A stretch of 64,000 nucleotides of DNA from Paragyromitra xinjiangensis (taxonomy: Eukaryota > Ascomycota > Pezizomycetes > Pezizales > Discinaceae): assembly GCA_038503065.1 (NCBI GenBank), contig JBCAMK010000008.1, forward strand, positions 496,001-560,000. Reading direction: 5' to 3'. Made by a program: the position numbers and the translations under genes. This document shows, one piece after another, positions 23,529-34,738 of this stretch (the stretch's first letter is position 1; each line of letters opens with the position of its first letter). The notes under the pieces are model-generated. The model ran no database searches. It was not told the origin of the DNA and saw nothing but the letters and a program-made list of their open reading frames with translations.

Positions 23529-26500
23529 ATGTGGCTTCTTGAATGTGAAGGAGAAGTCCTTGGTGGCAAAAAACTATGGTTAAAGCCTGGCAACAAGTAT
23601 GTCCTGGGTAGGGTACCATCTCCCCAAGGTATGGAAGTTCCCGCATGCTTAGAGATATGAGGAGATTTTATTCATGATGCTTATCGAATAGTGAATTTGC
23701 CGATGCCCTCCCAGAAGTCGATATCAAGGGTTCATTTGATTATTGAAGTAGGGGAAGTTATGGAAGGCGACGGGGTAAATTCCGTATCCCTAGTTTAAAA
23801 CGGCATGATCGTATTAGCTGAGCATATTTTCTTCAAGCTCAAACTGCATACACGCTCGACCGCCATCGTGACAGATTACAAGACGAAGCATGGAACTAGA
23901 CTCGACGGTGATGAGATACGGAACCAGACAAAGACATTGGACGGAGAGGAACATTTCTTTCACCTTGGGAAATACGAACCTGGCTTCAGGTTGGTTGAGA
24001 CGTTTTTATTCTACATTTTGATAAGATCTTTGGTTAATAAATGTTGTTAGGTTATTTTGGAACCCGGTTGTTATTTCTGTCTCCCTTTCATCAAAGGAAC
24101 GCAAAGACAAGAAAGTGATGAGTCCCTACCAAAAGAAAGTCGAGGCTTTAGATATCAAAACAATCGCAACCTTTGTGCCTGAGACTACTCACGTTGTCGC
24201 TACAAAACGAAACACCGCCTTGGGGCTGCAAGCTCTTGTTAATGGCAGGTACATCGTGGCAAATTCGTACCTCGATGCTATTGTTGAAGCTGCTTCAGTA
24301 TTTGGAGAAGAACCTGGGGCGGGAAAAATGGAAAAAACTGGAGAAGAAGTACGATCCCCTCTGGAAACAGACTTCGACACAAACTGGCCAAATCCGGAAA
24401 ACTACCTCCCATCATACAGCAACGAACCTAAGGATCGAGAATCATGGAGGTATAAACCGAATGAAAAGCGAAAATCTTTGTTTGAAGGCTACACGTTTAT
24501 ATTTTGCGAAAAAGCCCAGTATGATAATTTCCTAGGGCCCATCACAAATGCACATGGGAAGTTAGAGAAGTTTGATCTGGAACCGGGCCAAACGACAGCT
24601 GAAGATCTAGTGAAATTTGTGAAGAAAGTAGGGCGAGGTTCGCGAGCGGTCATGGTGAGATTCCGTGGCAAGAAGGATCTAGAATGGGAGAATCAGCTTT
24701 CGACTGAAGTTCAAGAATTGTATGTCCCAGAAAAACCCCATGCATAGAGTTAGAGGGTCTTCGAAGAAATTGATTAGGGTTGATGCTGGTTGCGGTTTTT
24801 TGAATCACTTTATGGCTGACGGATCATTTTAGGATGGGTTATCGTATGATTGAACAGAATGAATTTTTGGATATTATCGTGATGTTGGATCAAAATAATC
24901 TCCAAGTACCTCTTCAAGATGAATCTCCGCCTACCAGGCTTCTCTCTGCTCAAAGTTAGATTCCCTCTACCACTTCGGGGACTGACAGAGGGCCGACGAT
25001 TTTAACATGATTTTATTAGGGCCATCACCTTCAGCTAGTTTTTCGGAAAATGCGCCTCCTCAACTACCTTCTGTGTCAGTAATAACTGAACTTCCTGCTC
25101 CTTCAAAGTCAATACAACCGCCTCAACCTTCCGTTCGCGGACGAGGAAGAGTAAGTGTTCAATTTAACCTCCCCTTCTGTATCAGCAATCAGTAACTTAC
25201 CACCAAATCATGTTTAGGTTCGGACTCGTGTAAAGGCCTTTGACCCATTCGTGATCGACCCTTCTGAATTCAAACCACCCCCAACACAAGGGCTGTCGGG
25301 ATCAACAACTCAAATGACGGGGTTACAGAGTTATACGGCTAGTGTGCCTGATGTTAATTCTGAGACCAGTCCTCGTAGTCAGACTGACTGGGCAGATGAA
25401 GTGGTCGCCTTAAGTCCAATGAAGCGAGACTCAATGCGGAGTAACCCATCACTTGACACACCGATGGAAGTCGATAAGGGACAACAATATTCACAGTTGC
25501 GAGAGTTGAATTCCGGGCTATCTGCTCCTCTGGAACTTCCCATTCGCAGTGTTAGCAGGAAGCGCTCTATTGTAACCGAGGAGAACCGTGCAAGTGAAGA
25601 CTTTGATGTGATGGATCTTCTTCCAGGAGCTCGGGCAGTGAAGCGTCGTAAGGTAGCGGAGCAAGCAGAGCGTATTCGTCGAGGAGAAACAATTGGGGAA
25701 TCGCCAGCAGAGCCCACACCGGCACCAGCGTTGGATCCTCCGTTGAAAGTATCAGGGAAAGACGAAGCAGATAAATCAGTGCTAAAGGGTAAGGTGAAGA
25801 AAGTACAGAAAGAGAAAGAGAAGATTGAAGATCCATACGTCGTGAGGGCTCGGGAAATTAAAGAGAGGGAGGAAGAGGAAACCAGAGTGGCAAAAGAGGA
25901 AGAGTTGGCGGCAATGGATGGTCTGGAAATTGAGAAAATGAGGAACTTGGCTATTGTGGAGGTTATGGAGGTTAAGCCGAGAGCGGGTAAACCTGTTCGG
26001 GGTGAGTATGGAGATGAAGGGGCTAGGTGGGACGATAAATGGAATGGGAGGAAAAATTTCAAGAAGTTTAGGAGACAAGGAAGGGGGGGGGGTATGAGAA
26101 CCATGAGAGGTACTGTAATGGTGAACCTGGTGGAGCATAAGGGGAAGGATTTTGGCATTGGTGATGGTAGGTGATATATCCCTGACGAAAAGACTTTACA
26201 AGTTTACTAACGGTATATATATATATAGGCTACTGGTTAGATAGCAATGAAGATATCAAACCTTCTGCAAGGAGAAAGCCCCAGGCACTTCCAGTTGCTG
26301 ATGATAGCGAGTCGGATCAGGGAGATATACCTTTTCAGAGTGGACGCAGCCAGCCAGCAGCATCGGCGACACAGACCCAAACCGAAACACAAGCTTCAAG
26401 TTCTGGAACGAGGAGTCAAGCTACTTCTGCGGATATTATTTCTCGTGGGAAAAAGAGAGGTGCACCAGCCATTCATGCAGGCAGGCCTGGAGGTGGGAAG

Positions 26501-26587
26501 AAACACAAGACGATGTTTTTGAAGGGCGAAAGTGGGAGTGAGGATGAGAGTGAAGATGAATTGAAGTTTAGGTTTAAGAGAAAATAG
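23529..26587 (+). CDS. nbs1: Nibrin / Nbs1 (Xrs2), MRN complex DNA-damage adaptor
   Basis: Eight exons, 23529..23628, 23692..23774, 23838..23989, 24051..24719, 24833..24954, 25020..25150, 25218..26166 and 26229..26587, give 854 residues. The FHA domain opens with MWLLECEGEVLGGKKLWLKPG and continues KSISRVHLIIEVG (phosphopeptide-binding Ser-Arg-x-His) and KLHTRS...KHGT. Tandem BRCT regions follow, to about residue 370. A long disordered region contains NFKKFRR at about 699-705, matching the Mre11-binding NFKKFKK motif of vertebrate nibrin. The acidic C-terminus ends KFRFKRK, like the FxF Tel1/ATM-recruiting tail of fungal and animal Nbs1. The protein should recruit Mre11-Rad50 and Tel1 to double-strand breaks in the nucleus. 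A G9-10 run at about 26082-26092 lies inside the coding exon next to the Mre11 motif. Confidence 0.92.
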
Positions 26588-29500
26588 GAAATCTCTGGTG
26601 TGCGGTTCCTTACGTTTGTTTTCTGTAGCTTAGAGGTTCCTGCTTTCCACCGTGTATAGACATTACTATGATTACATAGGATTTCTGGGATCTAGCTTTA
26701 CTACATGTAAATATTTTATGAGTCACTTTCTCAAAATCAAGCTATCTAGTGTGTTCATCATCTTTCCTCTCCTGTTCTTCTATCCTACAGGGGTTTCTCC
26801 TAATATTCCATGGAGGGATATATGTATATCTCTACCTACCCGGCCCTGCTTCAACTGATGAAGCGTAAGGACGGCTAAAGCTGGGGAAAAAATATGAGTA
26901 GGTGCGATAGAAGTGCCCTGGGGAGGGAGGGTAGGTATTTATTTTGTGACGCCTGTCTATATAAAGTTACGTTCGATATTTGGTGTGATGTTACAGAATA
27001 TAGGTGCCTGTTTTGCGTACGGTCTAATTTATCCCGTCCAGATCAGCGGCGTGTGTATTTTTCCATTGTTTCGAATTCCTTTCGTCCTGTCTAGCTTGCC
27101 ACATTGAATGAGTGGGGTTAATCACTATGGTTATGAGGAGACACCTACTGATATTAGATATCGTATTTGGGTCTACTCGTTGAGATAAAGTTTAGCGCCT
27201 TGTCATAGGCAAGGAGAGAGAGATCTACTAACCAAGTCCTCTACGTTCTTGTTCCGTTCAATTTCTTCGCGTGCGTACGTTTGTAACTCATACTTCATCG
27301 CTAGATTATCAATTCCTTCTTACCCCATCCGATGGTAAGCGCCATACATTTATTGCGTTTACTAGAAAACGGAAGCTCTCACGTCGTAATGCTCGGAGTA
27401 TATCCCGCCATAACAATAATACTCGGGCTCGTTGGATGAACTGTTTAATCAAATCATTTTACGTTAGCCCCTAGATGGCTCTATCCAAGAACCAGTGAAC
27501 AAACATGTTTTAGGCCTGGGACTGAGCGCCTTGCTGCCATCATAGGAAATGAAATATGGAAGGTAGAGTGTATGGGGATTTGATTTAGCGAAGAGGTGAC
27601 GTCGCGAAGAGCCGCATATGAGCACCCTGGCTGTGCCCTAACAAAGTGCCCTAGAAATGTTTTGGAAGAAAGGAATGTGGCTCCCCAAAAAAGCACACCC
27701 CTATTCAACAACTTTTCCTGAGGGGATCACACAATATGCTGGAGGAGGCTCAGGAGGGTCATGACGCTATTTGGAAAGTAAGAGGTTTAGGCCCTAGCCG
27801 AAAAAACTCACTACCTCTTAAAGAATTGTCAACACAGCTGCATGTGGTTCCTTAGTCCATTAAACTAGCTTGAGCTATGGTAGATTTTCCTTTTTCTAAT
27901 TTCAGCCTGGTTTGCTCTCGATCCTCTCAGAACAGTATCGCTTTTGATGGTTAGCAGGTGACGTGCTATCGTGGCTCTGAAACTATCTGTTATATTCGAG
28001 TGATGGTAAATGATCGATAGTGAGTCATCCTTCATATCGCCTGGGGACTGGATAATAAGTCTCTTGCGCCAGGCAGATCTCTCACCAATGATTCTTACTC
28101 CTAAAGATGACTCTGTGTCAGGGAGAAGAGGTCCGCTATCATACCACGAACTTTTGTTTAGCAAGCGCCTCCTCACTACAATGACGTATGCATCTATTGC
28201 TAGGTTTTCTTGCGATGAAAATTTGACCCATGTAAAGTGAATTATGGCTACTTATCAGTTCTCACTAAATGAAGGCATGGGTCTTTTTTAGTTATACATC
28301 TAGGTATTCTCACGATCACTTGAGATTTGAACATAACCCATAGCAACCCCGATTATTGGGAGTTTTAAAGCACAGTTAACGCGTTTAGGTCAATAAGCTT
28401 CGTTCCTTTTATATATTGTAACCGAAGTGATAGAAAGGGATCGATATTTCGGGTAGACCTCTCCCTATAAGTTAAACAGAGCCTGCGCGTGAAGTGGCAT
28501 ATACTGTCACTTACATGTACCTGGAAATAAGAGCCATATTGGCCACGAAGTGATGTATAGAGACGTCCGGATAAGTTAAAAAATATTAAATTTCTCGCCT
28601 AACCCCCTAATCACTCTCAGGGCATTTTTCAGCGAACTAGACCCCGAATTACATTACTCTAAATCAGGGTATGGGTCTTTTAATCATGTGTTATAGTTAG
28701 GCTAATGTTGATTTTGCGGTCTCTATCCCCTAGATGCTCTATGTCTCCTACTATGGTACATAACGTAAGATGGTCTACTTCGTATTTCCTTCAGGAAATG
28801 TAAAGCTTGAATCGTGTCCTCTCCTGCATCTACCCGACAAGAAACCTACTAAACTCCGAGTATACCACCGAATATACTGCATGTAGTTTCTTCATATCTA
28901 TAAATAAAATGAAGAATGTTGAAACTAATTATAAGCTGAAGTGATCAAACAACTAACAATGGATTACCTGCCTGAAATCGGAGCAGAGGTGCCAAGATTG
29001 TAGCGATAGCGATAAACCCAGTTGCCTCAATTCAAAAATCTTATTAGCTTTTGCATAGAAAATGACTGTCCAAGTGTACACACTTTTATTGGCTGTAGAT
29101 CAGAACGACAAGGCACGAAGTAAGGTGGTTTTGGCTTTCTTTTGAGTTTATTATTATTCTAGGCCCATGTTAGTAATGTGCGCAAAACACGTGGGCGAAA
29201 CCGAGGATGACACCCCGTGACTGTTACGTGCGCGTTTCGTGTACTCCCCACAGGGTCGAATAAAACACCAAAAATCTAGTTCGTATGGGTATCATGAGGT
29301 GAAGTCTTGTGGAGAAGGAGGTTCATGTTGGTAGATTATTAGGGTACGGGTACAGTACTCATTATTCTACACCTTTTGAATTCATTACGTTACGAGATCG
29401 GCATATATGCCATAGCCTTCTTACTAGGTTAACCAAGCTGGTGCCTGGTTCAGTAGTAGCACAAGGGGAAACACCTCCGACTCGACGGTGGTACATGGGG

Positions 29501-32219
29501 GTGGAGCCAAGTGTCGATAGATGGTGGCTTGTGCTTGACCATGGATGAGATGAGATGAAAAGAAAGACATTTCCTGGCCTTTCGGAAGATAGCGAGAAAC
29601 CGCCTGCATCATCCTGCGATTGTGCCTGGAGTCTGGAACCGCCCTCCCGGCATGACTTTCACCCGCCAGGGATTGGGGATTACGTTGTTCTGAATTTTGT
29701 TTTGTCATATAAATATTGGCATCAGCAAAACAGCCTGGCAGTACAATACGGGATGTTTCAAGAGCACCCATAAAACTCTAGGAATTCGGAAGGGGCAGTT
29801 GTACATGAGTACGCGAAAATGACGAAAATACACATATATCTAGCTAAGTTCAATGAGTTCGTATTCAACAAATACTCAGCGCTTTTTCATGGAATACAGA
29901 CTTTCGTCCAATAATTCCCTCTATGAATGTTCCCTAGCCAAAATATATTTTGTCCCCCCTCCTTAAGTAAAAAGGTCCAATTATCGACATGACTCAAAAG
30001 CCAATTAGAGCGACATTCTCCTGATCCTAAAGATCGCCCTGGGCTTAACCCTGGCGCTGCTTGTGTTTAGGGTTTTTGTCGCAAATGATGTAGACTCTAC
30101 CCTTCCGGCGAACAGACTGTGAGGCGGTTTTGCAAGGCGGTCAGGCAAAATATTCACCTTATGACCCAAAAAGGGACACACAAAGAAGAGAGATTGAAAG
30201 AAAAAAGGGAATTAAACAACGCAATGTAAAACTCTACGAGAAAAATGGGGCGGGAACGCAATGTGATCACCGTACCTTGCAACCCTCGCACAGCTTTTTG
30301 ACTGATGACCGTACCTTCATCCCTCTACGCTGCTGCTGCTGGATAACCTTCCATGAATCTATCCGTATCCTTAGAGCAGGGATTTGTGAATTCAAGGATA
30401 GAGCGAGCGAAGTTGAGAAGAATTGCCTGCTAGAGGAGATGCCAAGTAGGGAAGTGATAGCACTGGAGGAGGAGGAGCGGAGGAGGAGCGAGAGGCGAGC
30501 GAGAGGAGCTCTGAGAATGGACACTGGCATTATGAGACGATCGGTGCTGGTGTCGGGGATATCAGAGGAGGGTGAACAGAAATAGCAGCGTGAACAAGTA
30601 GCTGTTCTCAATAGGGATACTGATTGCTGTCGTTGGCCGAATATGAAAAACTGGAAGTAGCGATGGTAGGGCCTGGTCTAATGCATAGCAACCAAAAAAA
30701 ACAACCCCCCACCATCACGTGAGTGTTCCTGGCATATCAACATCAAGCTTTCTTCTAACTACCGCACTTTTGGGATGACACTCACTCACTCGGTTTCGGC
30801 ATCGTCATCGCTCTCATCCACTGTCGCTGCTCCACCACAAAATATCACTACAATCACCATCTACACACGAAACGCGTCTTCCACAATACTTCTGACTCAA
30901 ACTCAAACTGGGGATAGCACGCGTTGCAACCTCATGTCACCTGTACTAGATTCTTTGCATGCACCTAATCCTGTTTTGGTTAATAACCAGGGCGAACAAT
31001 GATTTCCCGAGGGGGCGGAGTAGCTGCTTGGTATCATGATAGTGGCTGTTCGGGAAATTTCTTCTTCACTCGTTTGTCGATTTTTGCTGTAGAATCCCGA
31101 AAACCTACCTTTCTTTCGGGTCTTCTTTCACCTTTCTATTCCTCACTCTCGCTAAACTACACCAATAATTTTGCCCGCTTTTCTGGCATCGCCCTCGCGT
31201 TTTTGATCTTCATCCACACATCTTACCTCCCCATCTAGATCCCTACCTTTCTCCACATGCTATGCTCAATATTCTCTCTTTTTTGTATCTTTAACTCGTT
31301 TGGTAAGTCTAGAATTTCCGGCAAATTTTAGACCCAATTTTGGTTTAGCTTAATATGTAGTGGGTTGTTAAACCAAGAAGGAAAAAAATAAATAAATCAT
31401 GTCTGTATAGAGATTCAGCCGTACCTTTTTTTTCTGATCCGCCTCGAATCACACAGAGGACCCCTTACGCACCTTAATCCCGATCTCGTCACGGTTCATG
31501 ACAGCCCCAAATTTATTGGCCTCTTTTTGGACCCACTAAGCATGCCTGCGTGCCCGCGTCAGCGAATGACACCCGCAAGGCACAAAAGTTTCTTGGTTCG
31601 TTCGCTTGACCAACTTGAATACCATATACAACTTCATATGGGCCGTAAAATGGGATGGGGTAGTCTAGGCGAGAACAAGTATACGCAAATAGATGGTTAA
31701 TGTTTTTGGGCACAAACTCCTGAGCTCCCGGCAGGTACTATTTCCTACGGTTTTTCATCCCCCCAAGACATCATCTGGTCTCACGCCGCACTTCTCTGCT
31801 CTTTTGTTGCTCCGAATTAGACTCAACCCAAAACAGCCCAGTCATACTCAGACGAGTCAACGTTCCTGATTCTGGCCTCAATCTTTCATCGATTTTTCTA
31901 TTGCGTGTGACACCGTTTTCACCATCGCAAGCTTGCCTTGGGGCTTGAAAGTTTCGGGGTTTCAATATCGGAAAAGCTGGCGGAGCACCTAACGTTGTAC
32001 TTCCGAATCTATGGCAATGCAGTACCAATAGCTCTAGAGCTATTTCCTGAACATAAATACCGTCTTGAATATCCCCTTCTTTGATCAACACTACAGAGAA
32101 GTTTTATGTTATTGCACAAAGGTTCAAGAAATTCGGGGCTCTGGTTTAGATCAAATCGAATTATTGCGAATCATTGCAAAGCAAACCCACCGAGCAAAGC
32201 AGAAAATACAAGCTTCATC
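26588..32219. other. 5.6 kb gene-empty spacer
   Basis: This is the largest gap in the window. The sequence is AT-rich with frequent stops. It holds TACATGTA copies at 26702-26709 and 28512-28519, and a TCACGTGA palindrome at about 30715-30722. The longest frames (115 codons near 29424-29771, 151 near 30130-30585) match no family I recognise. No terminal repeats or transposase-like motifs were seen. It may be decayed repeat DNA or non-coding transcription units. Confidence 0.5.
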
Positions 32220-33037
32220 ATGCTCAACAATATACCCGCAGAGCTTCTGCTCAATATCCTCTCGTATCTAGATAATCTAGACCCTCTTTCCTACACGAGT
32301 CGTTCCCTTTCTCTTTCTACTCGGGACTACAGAACTCGTGCTCTTCGTTCTCGTCTAGCTAGCATTCGTAATGTTGAGCTTTTGATGCAGATATGGACAC
32401 CACCAACGTTCTTCAGAAGGAGAGGAGGAAGTCCTGGATACTCCCCAGGAAGTTATATTCAGCGCCCAGAAGACCTCCATGATATTCTTTGTGATCCGGG
32501 AATGTTCAGCAAGGTTGAAGCATACATAGCAAGCCTGGAAAGGAGAGCTTGTGTGGCAGAGAGAGTAGCAGAGCATGTCATGTCCATTGTGTCATTCAAT
32601 TCCTTCAGAACGAGTGAAGAACGACATTCATATGCCACCACAATTATCATCGAGTTGTGGTCCGCTGAAGCACGATATGGACACGATGTTGATGGACGCT
32701 GGCTAAACGTCGGCGATGAGGGGGGGTTGCAAGAAGTGCATATTCAAGACAGTTATGTCATGAGTCTACAGAGTCATATACAGACAGCGATGGTCACTGT
32801 CTACAATGCACTGGCACAACGCCTAAGACCTCCATTTTATTCAACCAGCCGAAGAGGACATGGAGGAAGAGTTGTGGAAGGGGAAGGGATGTGGTTATAC
32901 AGGCTTATAGTAAAAGTGAGTCCCCGTTCAATTAAAAGTGGAGGTTGTAATCGCGAAGTCCCCAAAACTAACATGCTTTGCGAAATTAGGACGGTATGGA
33001 AGCTGTTCTTGGAATGCTTGAGCAAAGAGACCGCTAG
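32220..33037 (+). CDS. Putative F-box protein
   Basis: Two exons, 32220..32915 and 32990..33037, give 247 residues. The N-terminus MLNNIPAELLLNILSYLDNLD has the (I)P-x-ELL-x-x-I-x-x-(Y/H)L pattern of fungal F-box domains, which dock on Skp1 in SCF ubiquitin ligases. The rest has no recognised repeats and resembles the many lineage-specific F-box proteins of filamentous ascomycetes. The intron has GTGAGT, a CTAAC branch point and TTAG, ending the protein at DGMEAVLGMLEQRDR. Without splicing the frame runs on to 33068 with an unrelated tail. An upstream open frame without stops extends about 38 codons before the chosen ATG. The gene stands alone at the edge of the large empty spacer. Confidence 0.6.
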
Positions 33038-34738
33038 GAATTTATTTTTGCTATTCAGAAGAAATTGATTGACTTAGGTTCACTTGAAAGAATTAAAATG
33101 GTTTAGGAGACTACAGAATGTTTAGACGGATGGTCCAGTTGTGATCAAAGATAGGATAGAGGTTTTGAATTTCTCTATTTTCTTTTTAGGCTTGTGTTCC
33201 TTTGGGATCTTGGGGTACTCCAGTTCTCGTCCCATATTTCTTAATTGGTGTTTTCGATCTTCGGGGTGAATCTAGAAGTTTTTTTATGAGCGTAACTTCA
33301 GCCTCGTTTCTTTCTTTACTTTTCTCTGTATGACGACGTTATTTGGGATACCGTTTTTGCTATTTGAGATTTCTTGGTTTATGATCTGCTATAGATGGGT
33401 AGGCACTCGGTTTGGGAGATTTACGATAGACATGTTGAAGAAAGAAATTGAAACAATAAGAATTAAGTTACATCAACCCAACGAGTTTTGGGATCCCTCG
33501 TGCTATCACCTCGCCACTAAACAGAAAAATATCTTTAGATCAAAAAAATTGCAGGGAATGAAAACAAGGTTTGCATGCGTACACTCAGCCTCCCATACTA
33601 GCAAGCATGCACTCGAATCAGGTACAGTGCAATGCATAACGATACCTACATAACATACATGCTGCCGGCAATGGACAACCCGAGCCCCGCTTGAGTTTAT
33701 AAAGTCAGGTATACCCCGCTGCTCATGTATGTAGGGGAAAGCCGGCATCATAAAATATCACTCGAACATGTGCTAACCGCTGGTCAGGCGTTTTCTAGCA
33801 GGCACGACAGCAGGCCACGCGAAGAAGTGTCCGTCCTGCAGCCGAGTTTTCTGAATTCCCCCAGATCACTATTGTTCGAGATACAAGGCTCTCGAATATG
33901 TACCTGCATGTAGGCATGCTTGGGCAGGCCAAGGCCCAGCTCCAGGACAGTTGAGGGAGGCAGAAGTGCAATTCTTCCGTTTTGCCGGAGTGCATGTTGC
34001 TCCACATTATCTGACGTATGGGGCAGCGTGCGTGCACTGGAAATTCGGGTATTAGTAATCACTTACCCAAAATGGATGACCTGTAGAAACCGTTACAATA
34101 ATGTTTGTACCTTGAGACTTTCGTCTGACCTCCATTTGAAAAAAAGAAAGTTGGAACTAGGCGATACCCGACAAAATATGAGATGAAATTCTACTTGATA
34201 AGTTAGATAGCTGAGAGGCATTTAATTTCAATATTAATCTAGGATAAAGGAGACTAAAGGCTATAGATGCAGAGAAAACTTAAAAGTGAATTCGAGGTAG
34301 TAAACTGTTCGAACAAATACGCAAAGAAATAAACGATACATCACTGGGTACACAGAGGAAAATCTTAAAATAAAATCTGCAACGAGGGAATAAATGACAA
34401 ATACAAAGGCTCTATATTAAACGCTAGGAAATTCTTCAAAAGACTAGGTAGCCAGCTAGATCCACCCACCCGATACTGCTGTAATAGGAGAACAAAAAAG
34501 AAAAGTACATGGCAGGGCGACCAAAACCTGGTTAGGCAACAGCACAACGTTCTACGTTCCGCAAGACCGCGCTAAAAAGGTGCTAAGATCGTTTGCAGCA
34601 GGATAAGAGTTCGCACCAGCCCCTGTACTACCATCCAATCACCGCGCGAAAGTTACACGATGTGACACACGCTAGTGTAACACTCAAAGCCACACCACTG
34701 ATAATTCACCGCCCACCATCCTGTCGAAGTCGATTGGC
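33038..34738. other. 1.7 kb spacer between convergent genes
   Basis: AT-rich DNA between the 3' ends of the F-box gene and sac1. No coding or structural signal was recognised. Confidence 0.5.

Noticed and set aside
25379..26158. 259-codon antisense frame across nibrin exon 7
   Set aside because: It mirrors the charged low-complexity sense coding sequence and has no independent motif.
30130..30611. Overlapping frames of 151 (+) and 114 (-) codons in the large spacer
   Set aside because: No family, no ATG at the start of the plus frame, and low-complexity Glu/Arg or Ser/Leu composition on opposite strands.
33047..33068. Unspliced longer C-terminus of the F-box protein
   Set aside because: A strong GTGAGT, CTAAC and TTAG intron precedes it; the spliced end is preferred, though not proven.
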